Shown here in pieces: positions 34,732 through 42,305 of a DNA stretch of 64,000 bases. The notes beneath the pieces are model-generated. The model did no database searches and was not told the origin of the DNA. It saw only the letters and a list, made by a program, of their open reading frames with translations. Made by a program: the position numbers and the translations under genes. The DNA lies in assembly GCF_002050515.1 (NCBI RefSeq), contig NZ_LTAY01000026.1:186001-250000 (forward strand), written 5' to 3'. The DNA is from Clostridium thermobutyricum DSM 4928. Lineage in GTDB: Bacteria > Bacillota > Clostridia > Clostridiales > Clostridiaceae. Every line of letters begins with the position of its first letter. Positions within the stretch are counted from its first letter, which is position 1.

Positions 34732-36426
34732 ATGGGATTATTTTTTAGAAAAAAGTCAGATGAAAAAATGACTAGAGAAGAAATGCAAAAAATGTTTTGT
34801 TTCCAATGTCAAGAAACAGCAGGAAACAAAGGTTGTACAGTAAGAGGAGTATGTGGTAAAGATGCTGAACTTGCTGGATTACAAGATGTTTTAATATATG
34901 TTGTTAAAGGAATCTCAGAAATTGCAACAAGAGGAAGAGAAGTAGGAATAGACAATAAAGAAGTTAACACTTTTGTAGTTGAATCTTTATTTGCAACTAT
35001 AACTAATGCAAACTTTGATGATGATGTATTTATCACAAGAATAAAATCAGCATTTTCTTTAAGAGATTACTTAAAAGAACAAATAAAAGCAGCTAATGGG
35101 AATTTAGAAAACTTATCAGATGCAGCTACATGGACTTGTAGTACTGTAGAAGAAATGAAAGAAAAAGCACCTAAAGTTGGAGTTTTATCAACAGAAAATG
35201 AAGATATAAGAAGCCTTAGAGAACTTATAGTTTATGGAGCTAAAGGATTATGTGCATACTTAAAGCATGCATTAGTATTAGGATATTATAATTCTGAAAT
35301 TGATGCTAATATGCAAGCTGCACTTGCAAAAACTTTAGATGATTCATTAACAGTTGATGATTTAGTTGCATTAACACTTGAAATGGGTAAATATGGAGTA
35401 GATGGTATGGCATTATTAGATAAAGCTAATACTGAAAGCTATGGACACCCAGAAATAACTGAAGTTAACATAGGTGTTGGAAAGAACCCTGGAATTTTAA
35501 TAAGTGGACATGACTTAAAAGATATGGAACAATTATTAAAACAAACAGAAGGAACTGGAGTAGATGTTTATACTCACAGTGAAATGTTACCAGCTAACTA
35601 CTATCCAGCATTTAAGAAATATAAACACTTTGTAGGAAACTACGGAAATGCATGGTGGAAGCAAACAACTGAATTTGAAAGCTTTAATGGTCCAATATTA
35701 ATGACTACAAACTGCTTAGTTCCACCAAAAGATTCTTACAAAGATAGAGTTTACACAACAGGAGTTGTAGGTTTTGAAGGATTAAAACATATTCCTAAAA
35801 AAGCTGATGGAACAAAAGATTTCTCAAGCATAATTGAACATGCTAAAAAATGTAGTGCACCAGTTGAAATAGAAAAAGGTAAAATAGTTGGTGGATTTGC
35901 ACATGAACAAGTATTTAAATTAGCAGATAAAGTAGTAGAAGCAGTTAAAAACGGAGACATAAAGAACTTCTTTGTTATGGCTGGATGTGATGGAAGAGCT
36001 AAATCAAGAAATTACTACACAGAATTTGCTCAAAAATTACCTAAAGATGCAGTTATATTAACAGCAGGATGTGCAAAATATAAATATAATAAATTAAACT
36101 TAGGAGATATAAATGGAATTCCTAGAGTTTTAGATGCAGGACAATGTAATGATTCATATTCATTAGTATTAATTGCATTAAAATTAGTAGAAGCATTTGG
36201 ACTTAACAATGTTAATGAACTTCCATTACACTATAACATTGCTTGGTATGAACAAAAAGCAGTAATAGTATTATTATCATTATTATACTTAGGAGTTAAA
36301 GATATTCACTTAGGACCAACATTACCTGCATTCTTATCACCAAATGTAGCTAAAGTTTTAGTTGAAAACTTTGGAATAGCTGGAATCACAAATGTAGATG
36401 ATGATATGAAAATATTCTTAGGATAA
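34732..36426 (+). CDS. hcp: Hydroxylamine reductase (hybrid-cluster protein), paralogue 1
   Basis: 564 residues. The N-terminal cluster motif is [19 protein letters not shown] (C-x2-C-x8-C-x5-C), as in strict anaerobes. Hybrid-cluster ligands are visible in [46 protein letters not shown] and WYEQKAV. The enzyme reduces hydroxylamine in vitro and is regarded as an NO reductase in nitrosative stress. A 20-residue N-terminal extension with FFRKK precedes the usual start. Its placement behind a ferredoxin gene gives it an obvious electron donor. Terminated just downstream. Confidence 0.93.
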   Translation: MGLFFRKKSDEKMTREEMQKMFCFQCQETAGNKGCTVRGVCGKDAELAGLQDVLIYVVKGISEIATRGREVGIDNKEVNTFVVESLFATITNANFDDDVFITRIKSAFSLRDYLKEQIKAANGNLENLSDAATWTCSTVEEMKEKAPKVGVLSTENEDIRSLRELIVYGAKGLCAYLKHALVLGYYNSEIDANMQAALAKTLDDSLTVDDLVALTLEMGKYGVDGMALLDKANTESYGHPEITEVNIGVGKNPGILISGHDLKDMEQLLKQTEGTGVDVYTHSEMLPANYYPAFKKYKHFVGNYGNAWWKQTTEFESFNGPILMTTNCLVPPKDSYKDRVYTTGVVGFEGLKHIPKKADGTKDFSSIIEHAKKCSAPVEIEKGKIVGGFAHEQVFKLADKVVEAVKNGDIKNFFVMAGCDGRAKSRNYYTEFAQKLPKDAVILTAGCAKYKYNKLNLGDINGIPRVLDAGQCNDSYSLVLIALKLVEAFGLNNVNELPLHYNIAWYEQKAVIVLLSLLYLGVKDIHLGPTLPAFLSPNVAKVLVENFGIAGITNVDDDMKIFLG

Positions 36427-36458
36427 GCTAAACACTTTAAAATAAATATATATAACTT

Positions 36459-36496
36459 AAACTACGTTAGGATTAAAATTCTAACGTAGTTTTTTT
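36459..36496 (+). terminator. Terminator after hcp paralogue 1
   Basis: AAACTACGTTAG / CTAACGTAGTTT perfect 12-bp stem followed by a T run. Confidence 0.93.
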
Positions 36497-36521
36497 ATAT
36501 AATTAATAGATAATTATATAT

Positions 36522-36598
36522 TTTTTATAAATTTAAATTAGTAGTTTTGACAATGGTATATTTTTATGAATTTAAATTGGCGATTATGATAATACTAT
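36522..36598. repeat. Two imperfect 38-nt tandem repeats upstream of hcp paralogue 2
   Basis: Units at 36522-36559 and 36561-36598 match at 29 of 38 positions, period 39. Both start TTTTTAT, share AATTTAAATT exactly, and end in a TGACAAT/TGATAAT-type stretch. The region lies within 70 nt of the start codon, so it overlaps the promoter and may hold paired regulator sites. Confidence 0.7.
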
Positions 36599-36628
36599 TT
36601 TTGAAATTTATAAAAGGAGTGAGTAAAT

Positions 36629-38290
36629 TTGGAAAATGCAATGTTTTGTTATCAATGTGAGCAAACAGTAGGGGGAAAAGGGTGTACTAAAATGGGGGTA
36701 TGCGGAAAATCTCCTGAAATAGCAGCTCTTCAAGACCTTCTTATATACCAATTAGAAGGAATTAGTTGCTATGCCAAATATATAATAGATAAAGGAGAAA
36801 AAGTAGATGTAAAATTCTCTAAATTTATAGAGGATTCATTATTTACTACATTAACAAATGTTAACTTTGATCCTGATACACATATAAAACTTCTACAAAA
36901 ATCACAAGAATTAAAAGATGAACTTAAATCTAAAGCAGAAGAATTAAATTTTAATTGTGATAGAGAACAGGTTACTTATAAACTAAGTGATAGTAAAAGC
37001 AAATTATTAGAAGATGCCAAATTAGCTAGATTAGATAGAGATACAGATGAAGACCCAGATGTAAGATCACTTAAACATACAATTTTATATGGATTAAAAG
37101 GAATAAGTGCTTATGGGCATCAAGCTAGATTTTTAAATTATAATAGTGAAGAAGTAGATAAATTTTACTTTGAAGCATTAGCAGCAATTACAAATCCAGA
37201 ATTAACATTAACAGAAGCAATTGAACTTATGACTAAAACAGGAAATATGAGTTTAGAAGTAATGAAAGTCTTAGATGATGCGAACACTACTTCATATAAA
37301 AATCCAGAACCTACAAAAGTTAATGTAAATATTAAAAAAGGACCATTTATAATTATATCAGGTCATGATTTAAAAGATTTAGAAATGTTATTAGAACAAA
37401 CAAAGGATAAAGGAGTTAATGTTTATACTCATGGTGAAATGTTACCAGCTCATGGATATCCAGAATTAAAGAAATATCCACATTTAGTAGGAAACTTCGG
37501 AAGTGCATGGCAAAATCAACAAAGAGAATTTGATGATATTCCAGGTTGTATACTTATGACAACAAACTGTCTTATGAGACCAAGAGAATCTTATAAAGAT
37601 AGAATCTATTCTACTAACGTAGTTGGTTGGGAAGGAGTAGAACATATAAAAACTTTAGAAGATGGAACTAAGGATTTTTCAAAAATTATAGAAAAAGCAA
37701 TAGAACTTGGTGGATTTAAAGAAGACCAAGAAGTTAAAGAAATAATAGTTGGATTTGGACACGAAGCTACTTTAAAGAATGCAGAAGCAATAGTTAATGG
37801 AGTTAAAGGTGGAAATATAAAACATTTCTTTGTTATAGGAGGATGTGATGGAGCAAAACCTGGAAGAAATTATTATACAGAGTTTGCACAAAAAGTTCCT
37901 AAAGATTGTATAATATTAACACTTGCTTGTGGAAAATATAGATTTAATAAACTAGAGTTTGGAGATATAAATGGAATTCCAAGACTTTTAGATGTTGGTC
38001 AATGTAATGATGTTTATTCAGCAACAAAAATAGCATTATCTTTAAGTGATGTATTTAAATGTGATGTAAATAAATTACCTTTATCAATAGTTTTATCTTG
38101 GTATGAGCAAAAAGCAGTTGCAGACCTTTTAGCACTTTTAGCTTTAGGAATAAAAGGAATGTTACTTGGACCAAGTCTTCCAGCATTTATAACACCAAAT
38201 GTTCTTCAATATCTAATTGAAAATTATGAGTTAAGGCCAATTTCAACAGCAGAGGAAGATTTAAAGGATTTATTAGAAAATACTATATAA
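36629..38290 (+). CDS. Hydroxylamine reductase (hybrid-cluster protein), paralogue 2
   Basis: 553 residues with a TTG start, backed by AAGGAG 9 nt upstream. The cluster motifs repeat those of the first paralogue: CYQCEQTVGGKGCTKMGVC at the very N-terminus, GHDLKD, THGEMLP, TTNCLMRP, GGCDGAKPG, LACGKYRFN, DVGQCND and WYEQKAV. The two proteins differ clearly in the region around residues 90-130, so they are old paralogues, not a recent duplication. It has its own promoter region with tandem repeats and no visible Crp/Fnr box, so the two hcp genes may respond to different signals. Confidence 0.92.
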   Translation: MENAMFCYQCEQTVGGKGCTKMGVCGKSPEIAALQDLLIYQLEGISCYAKYIIDKGEKVDVKFSKFIEDSLFTTLTNVNFDPDTHIKLLQKSQELKDELKSKAEELNFNCDREQVTYKLSDSKSKLLEDAKLARLDRDTDEDPDVRSLKHTILYGLKGISAYGHQARFLNYNSEEVDKFYFEALAAITNPELTLTEAIELMTKTGNMSLEVMKVLDDANTTSYKNPEPTKVNVNIKKGPFIIISGHDLKDLEMLLEQTKDKGVNVYTHGEMLPAHGYPELKKYPHLVGNFGSAWQNQQREFDDIPGCILMTTNCLMRPRESYKDRIYSTNVVGWEGVEHIKTLEDGTKDFSKIIEKAIELGGFKEDQEVKEIIVGFGHEATLKNAEAIVNGVKGGNIKHFFVIGGCDGAKPGRNYYTEFAQKVPKDCIILTLACGKYRFNKLEFGDINGIPRLLDVGQCNDVYSATKIALSLSDVFKCDVNKLPLSIVLSWYEQKAVADLLALLALGIKGMLLGPSLPAFITPNVLQYLIENYELRPISTAEEDLKDLLENTI

Positions 38291-38296
38291 TAAATA

Positions 38297-38330
38297 AAAG
38301 AGAGTACTAAAATTTTAGTACTCTCTTTTT
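38297..38330. terminator. Terminator after hcp paralogue 2
   Basis: A perfect 32-nt palindrome centred on AAAATTTT: AAAGAGAGTACTAAAA and its complement, ending in a T run. Confidence 0.93.
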
Positions 38331-38358
38331 AAGATGAATAGTTTTTATGTATATAAAC

Positions 38359-38468
38359 TCTAATTAATTTAAATTCTAAAGGGTTATAGGATTTAAATTA
38401 ATTAGAAGTAAATATTAATTTGAAAAATTCTAATTAATTTTATGTTATTGTCTAATTTAAATTAATTA
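38359..38468. repeat. Cluster of inverted AT-rich repeats between convergent genes
   Basis: TCTAATTAATTTAAAT (38359-38374) has a perfect 16-bp inverted copy at 38391-38406 with a 16-nt loop. Two further copies follow, TAATTAATTT (38431-38440) and AAATTAATTA (38459-38468). The core TTTAAATT also occurs in the tandem repeats upstream of hcp paralogue 2. Confidence 0.75.
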
Positions 38469-38478
38469 AAAATAAATA

Positions 38479-38763
38479 TTATAGTCCTATAAATACAAGA
38501 ACTTTACTTTTTTCTTCAGCTATAACATTATGTGTATGTCTTGCATCAAAAGGAAGAAAATCATTTTTTTCAAGTAAACAGCTTTCACCATCTACAAAAT
38601 TAAATGAAACTTTTCCTTCAAGAACTTGGATAGCAGCATCTCCATCATGATGGTGATTAGGTAAGCCTTTTCCAGGTTCAAATTCAAAGTACATTACTTT
38701 AAAGCTCTCATTTTTAGTTAACATTAATTTAGATTCTTTTATTTTATTTAAGTTTAATTTCAT
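38479..38763 (-). CDS. Small cupin-domain protein
   Basis: 94 residues, one cupin barrel. Motif 1 is GLPNHHHDGDAAIQVLEGK with the His ligands and downstream Glu, motif 2 is LPFDARHTHNV. It would bind a divalent metal such as Fe2+ or Zn2+. Related single-domain cupins act as small sensors or dioxygenase-like enzymes; the role here is unknown. It is part of the redox island next to the lone FAD domain and Crp/Fnr genes on the same strand. TAGGAGG precedes the start. Confidence 0.82.
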   Translation of the reverse strand: MKLNLNKIKESKLMLTKNESFKVMYFEFEPGKGLPNHHHDGDAAIQVLEGKVSFNFVDGESCLLEKNDFLPFDARHTHNVIAEEKSKVLVFIGL

Positions 38764-38806
38764 AATAATAACCTCCTAATTAAATATAAATATCTATAAC
38801 TAAAAT

Positions 38807-38921
38807 CTTCTAAAATTTTATAGTTAGAATTTATAAAATTCTAAACGTAGAAGTAAAAAGAATAGGGATTAAATTTAGTATTATGATTTTATAATTTCAA
38901 TAACTAATAAAATTTTAGAAG
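38807..38921. repeat. 115-bp stretch bounded by 20-bp inverted repeats
   Basis: CTTCTAAAATTTTATAGTTA (38807-38826) and its complement TAACTAATAAAATTTTAG with AAG (38901-38921, one inserted base) face each other. The right arm touches the stop codon of the truncated FAD-domain gene. It has no coding capacity; it may be a miniature inverted-repeat element or a long terminator-like structure. Confidence 0.6.
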
Positions 38922-39266
38922 TTACATAAGTACCTTTCCTTTAGGAACTGTACATTCAATAGTATCGCCAATCTGTATAGTATTAGATATATAATTACTC
39001 ATTTTTCCGTTTTCTATAAGGTCTATGGTTAATCTATAAAAATCCGTATTTGGGATACATGAAATGTTATATAATCTTATTAAGTTGTTAAATCTAATAC
39101 CAACAAATTGACCAGGTTTAGGGAGGGTTATCTTAGAACCATCCTTTGGCTTTATGTATATAGAAACTACTGAATCACTTTCATAATCTTTCTTATACAC
39201 CACAAAATCTTTGAAGCCTTTCCAATAATAAGTTGGTAGATCATTAATCTGAATTTTATTTTTCAT
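38922..39266 (-). CDS. Stand-alone FAD-binding oxidoreductase domain, probably truncated
   Basis: 114 residues from ATG 39266, preceded by GGAGAG; an in-frame ATG at 39284 lies in front of that site. The sequence matches the ferredoxin-reductase-type FAD domain of flavohaemoglobins and Hcp reductases: FVVYKKDYESDSVVSIYIKP, KPGQFVGIRF and RLYNIS in place of RxYS. It ends at TVPKGKVLM, exactly where the NAD(P)-binding domain should begin, so it is about half the usual reductase length. It may be a remnant or a small flavin carrier. Its promoter has a Crp/Fnr box. Confidence 0.68.
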   Translation of the reverse strand: MKNKIQINDLPTYYWKGFKDFVVYKKDYESDSVVSIYIKPKDGSKITLPKPGQFVGIRFNNLIRLYNISCIPNTDFYRLTIDLIENGKMSNYISNTIQIGDTIECTVPKGKVLM

Positions 39267-39302
39267 ATCAATCTCTCCATTCATATTATTTGCTACACGT
39301 AT

Positions 39303-39344
39303 AGTATATAAATATTAGAGTTATAAATATGTGATTCAACTCAC
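39303..39344 (-). promoter_or_regulatory. Crp/Fnr-type activator site and -10 of the FAD-domain gene
   Basis: GTGATTCAACTCAC at 39331-39344 is a TGA-N6-TCA palindrome. On the minus strand TATACT (39308-39303) lies with its first base 35 nt from the first base of the box core, the same geometry as the ferredoxin promoter. Start would be near 39296, 30 nt before the ATG. Confidence 0.75.
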
Positions 39345-39398
39345 TTTAAAATAATTACTAAATTAATTGCTATTTTAAAATAAATTATTTAAATAAAA

Positions 39399-40106
39399 CT
39401 AGACTAATTCCTTAAGATATTCCATATCTTTAATTTTTATTTTTTTAGAATGAACTTCTATAATATCTAATTTTTCAAGATAAGAAAGTTTTCTACTTAA
39501 AGTTTCTCTTGCAATACCACAATAGTTTGCAATATCCTCACGATTAAGTGGTAAATTTATTAATATTTCAGAATTATTATCATAACTATAATCACTTGCA
39601 AACTTTAATAATATATTTGCTATTCTACTTTCTGGAACATTAGACGCTAAATTAGTTGAAAGGTTTTGAACATCTTTAAGCTTTTTATTTAAACCATCTA
39701 AAAGTTTTAAAGCTATTTGAGGATTTTTAGTTATTATTTTTTCTAAATCACCTCTAGAAATAGTACATACCTCTAAGTCTTGAATTGCTATAGCAGAAAC
39801 ATTCATTGCATGGGAATCTCCAATTATATTATTTTCACCAAAGAAATCTCCAACACCTAAAATATCAATAATTTGTTCCTTACCATCAAAAGTATTTTTA
39901 GTTAGTTTTACTAATCCATTACTTACTATAAAAAGTTTAGATATTTCATCTCCTTCTGAGAAAAGAACATCTCCTTTTTTAAAGTGACCATGTTCACGTA
40001 AGTCTATTATTTGTTCTAATTCGTCTCTAGATAGAGAAGTGAAAATAGGAATTTCTTGAGCATAAAGCCTTTTTTCACATCTATCGCAACAAGCATTTAT
40101 TTTCAA
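39399..40106 (-). CDS. Crp/Fnr-family transcriptional regulator
   Basis: 235 residues with a TTG start supported by GGGAGG. A cyclic-nucleotide-binding-type sensor barrel (HFKKGDVLFSEGDEISKLF, VGDFFGENN) is followed by the long dimer helix and a winged helix-turn-helix (NREDIANYCGIARETLSRKL). The first ten residues hold Cys 6, 7 and 10, and no other Cys pattern of Fnr is complete, so an N-terminal iron-sulphur or thiol sensor is possible but unproven. Given adjacent hcp, ferredoxin and FAD-domain genes with matching boxes, it is the likely regulator of this island, comparable in role to HcpR. Confidence 0.88.
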   Translation of the reverse strand: MKINACCDRCEKRLYAQEIPIFTSLSRDELEQIIDLREHGHFKKGDVLFSEGDEISKLFIVSNGLVKLTKNTFDGKEQIIDILGVGDFFGENNIIGDSHAMNVSAIAIQDLEVCTISRGDLEKIITKNPQIALKLLDGLNKKLKDVQNLSTNLASNVPESRIANILLKFASDYSYDNNSEILINLPLNREDIANYCGIARETLSRKLSYLEKLDIIEVHSKKIKIKDMEYLKELV

Positions 40107-40352
40107 AATATTGCCTCCCTTAAAATAAATATATATATATATTATTAGTATAAATGTTATAAAAATATTTTGTCGTGATAAAAGTTACAGAAATAAAGTA
40201 AATTTTAGTAATTAGATCTACATTTATGTAATTTTAATATTACTTATTCATAAAGTGATACGTATATAAATTGATTTAGTAATCAAAATTGTGATATATA
40301 GAAATAAATTTAGTATTAAAAAATAAAATGAATAAAAAAATTTTTGATTGTT

Positions 40353-40393
40353 TGATTTAAATCATATATTTATTTTAAAAATTAGAATAAAAT
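40353..40393 (+). promoter_or_regulatory. Crp/Fnr-type activator site and -10 of the candidate small RNA
   Basis: TGATTTAAATCA (40353-40364) is a perfect palindrome of the TGA-N6-TCA class. TAAAAT (40388-40393) begins 35 nt after the first base of the box, identical to the ferredoxin and FAD-domain promoters. Start would be near 40400. Confidence 0.75.
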
Positions 40394-40399
40394 AATAAT

Positions 40400-40523
40400 T
40401 GAAAGATATTTATTAGGGATTTATATACGCTCATGATGTACAAATTTACTATAATACGAAAATATTCTCAAAAGGGCAAAATATTTTTCAAAAGCTATAC
40501 TAAATTATAAGTATAGCTTTTTT
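40400..40523 (+). ncRNA. Candidate Crp/Fnr-controlled small RNA (about 124 nt)
   Basis: No homologue is recognised; the call rests on a well-formed promoter at 40353-40393 and a strong terminator at 40490-40523 with no gene between, on the strand opposite to both neighbours. A 25-codon ORF (40433-40510, starting MMYKFTIIRK) lies inside but ends in the terminator loop and has only a weak, distant ribosome binding site, so an RNA function is preferred. A small peptide remains possible. Confidence 0.55.
40490..40523 (+). terminator. Terminator of the candidate small RNA
   Basis: AAAAGCTATACT / AGTATAGCTTTT perfect 12-bp stem, 8-nt loop, six T. Confidence 0.88.
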
Positions 40524-40665
40524 ATATTATAAAAATTTATATGATATATTACGATAAATCTTTTTATAAGTATTAAAGTGAATTTATTTAAAGTAATAAA
40601 ATAGAAAAATAAAAGATTTAGTATGTTCTTATTATATGTATAAGAGAAAATTATATTAAATAATC

Positions 40666-40703
40666 AAATAAAGCTCTGTAAACTATATTACAGAGCTTTA
40701 TTT
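40666..40703 (-). terminator. Terminator of the pyruvate kinase gene
   Basis: AAATAAAGCTCTGTAA / TTACAGAGCTTTATTT perfect 16-bp stem with a 6-nt loop, 20-60 nt after the stop codon. Confidence 0.88.
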
Positions 40704-40724
40704 TTATGATTAAGTTTATATTAA

Positions 40725-42143
40725 TTAAATTTTTTCTATCTTTAACATATTAGTTCCACCTACATGAGCAGTTGGCATACCAGCAGCAACTATTATTTCA
40801 TCATCTTTATTTATGAAATTATAAGAAGATGCTATTTTTTTAGCTTCGTTTAAGATTTCATCAGTAGTTTTGAAATTATCACAGTGAGCTGGAATAACTC
40901 CAAAGTTTAATGCTAATCCACGTCTAACATGAGCATGAGGAGTAATTGCTATAATATAAGATTTAGGTCTATATTTAGATATTAGCCTTGCAGTTGCACC
41001 ACTTTGAGTTGCAGCTACAATTGCTTTAGCATTAATTGAATTAGCTGTTCTACAAGCAGAATAACTTATAGCATCAGCGAAGGAGTCAGATTGAATATTA
41101 AGATTTGGATTTTGTAGATGTTCATAACCTAAGTGAGCTTCTGTTTCTAATGCAATTCTAGACATTGTCTTAGCAGCTTCAATTGGGAAATTACCTGAAG
41201 CACTTTCTCCACTAAGCATAATAGCATCAGTTCCATCAAATATTGCATTACATATATCACAAGCTTCAGCTCTTGTAGGAAGTGAATTCCTAATCATTGA
41301 ATCAAGCATTTGAGTTGCTGTTATAACAACTTTACCTGCTAAATTACATTTTTTAATGATGCTTTTTTGAATTATAGGAACTTTTTCTATAGGAATTTCT
41401 ATTCCCATATCTCCACGAGCAACCATAACAGCATCAGTTACTTTTAAGATTGAATCTATATTTTCTACACCTTCTTGGCTTTCTATTTTTGCGATTATTT
41501 TTATATTTTCTCCACCATGGGAATCTAGTATTTGTCTTATTTCTAATATATCTGTGTCTTTTCTTATAAATGAAGCAGCTATAAAGTCAACTTTATTTTG
41601 GCATCCAAATATAATGTCTTCTTTATCTTTTTCAGTAACAGAAGGTAAATTAATTGAAATATTAGGAACATTAACACCTTTGTGATTTTTAATAACTCCG
41701 CCAACTTCAACAATACACTTTATTTCTTTGCCAACAATTTCTTCAATTTTGAAAACAAGGACACCATCATCAACAAGGATTTGTCCTCCAGGTTTGACAT
41801 CTAAATAAAGTTCATCATAAGTAACAGAGCATCTAGTATTATCACCTAAAATTTCTTCACCACAAATAAAAGAGAATTTATCACCTTTATTTACAGTTGC
41901 TCCATCATTTTTGAAATTATGAGTTCTAATTTTAGGACCCTTAATATCAAGAATTATTGAGGTAGTAGTTTTCATCTCATCTCTAAGTCTTTTGATTAAA
42001 TCAATTTTTTCTTTATGGCTTTCATGTGTACCATGAGAAAAATTAAGTCTTGCAGCACTCATACCAATTTTTATGAATTCTCTTAAGACTTCTTCATTAT
42101 CACTAGCTGGACCGATTGTAAAAATCATTTTTGTTTTTTGCAT
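40725..42143 (-). CDS. pyk: Pyruvate kinase
   Basis: 472 residues from ATG 42143, chosen for GAGGTG upstream and because MQKTKMIFTIGPAS is the canonical N-terminus; the frame extends to 42194 without a ribosome binding site. Typical elements: RLNFSHGTHESH, DIKGPKIRTH, the signature IIAKIESQEGVENID, ARGDMGIEIP, ATQMLDSMI and MLSGESASG. It lacks the extra C-terminal PEP-utiliser domain found in Bacillus pyruvate kinases. It makes pyruvate and ATP from phosphoenolpyruvate at the end of glycolysis. Monocistronic. Confidence 0.96.
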   Translation of the reverse strand: MQKTKMIFTIGPASDNEEVLREFIKIGMSAARLNFSHGTHESHKEKIDLIKRLRDEMKTTTSIILDIKGPKIRTHNFKNDGATVNKGDKFSFICGEEILGDNTRCSVTYDELYLDVKPGGQILVDDGVLVFKIEEIVGKEIKCIVEVGGVIKNHKGVNVPNISINLPSVTEKDKEDIIFGCQNKVDFIAASFIRKDTDILEIRQILDSHGGENIKIIAKIESQEGVENIDSILKVTDAVMVARGDMGIEIPIEKVPIIQKSIIKKCNLAGKVVITATQMLDSMIRNSLPTRAEACDICNAIFDGTDAIMLSGESASGNFPIEAAKTMSRIALETEAHLGYEHLQNPNLNIQSDSFADAISYSACRTANSINAKAIVAATQSGATARLISKYRPKSYIIAITPHAHVRRGLALNFGVIPAHCDNFKTTDEILNEAKKIASSYNFINKDDEIIVAAGMPTAHVGGTNMLKIEKI

Positions 42144-42244
42144 ACATCTCACCTCATTAAATATAAATTTAATAATTTTAGTATTATCCTTCATTATTAT
42201 GTGTAAACTTTTATTAAAGTAATTATAGAATTATTATAATCATG

Positions 42245-42253
42245 TGCTATACT
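42245..42253 (+). promoter_or_regulatory. Extended -10 promoter of pepD
   Basis: TGCTATACT (TGn plus TATACT) lies 53 nt before the start codon of the dipeptidase gene. No good -35. Confidence 0.5.
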
Positions 42254-42305
42254 AAAATTATCCACAAGTTAATTTTAACACTAAATTAGAAAGGATGAAA
42301 TAAAA

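Larger units (their letters stand above)
40107..40724. other. Long intergenic region holding a candidate small RNA unit
   Basis: 618 bases between the Crp/Fnr gene and the end of the pyruvate kinase gene, both on the minus strand. It contains a plus-strand Crp/Fnr-type promoter (40353), a terminator (40490-40523) and the pyruvate kinase terminator (40666-40703). The first ~240 bases show no ORF and only a wrongly spaced TTGATT/AATCAA repeat at 40271. Confidence 0.7.

Noticed and set aside
40271..40286. TTGATTTAGTAATCAA as a fourth Crp/Fnr box
   Set aside because: The half-sites TGA and TCA are separated by 8 instead of 6 nt, and no -10 lies at the expected distance.
42144..42194. Longer N-terminus for pyruvate kinase
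   Set aside because: The extra 17 residues are absent from the family and have no ribosome binding site; GAGGTG fits the start at 42143.
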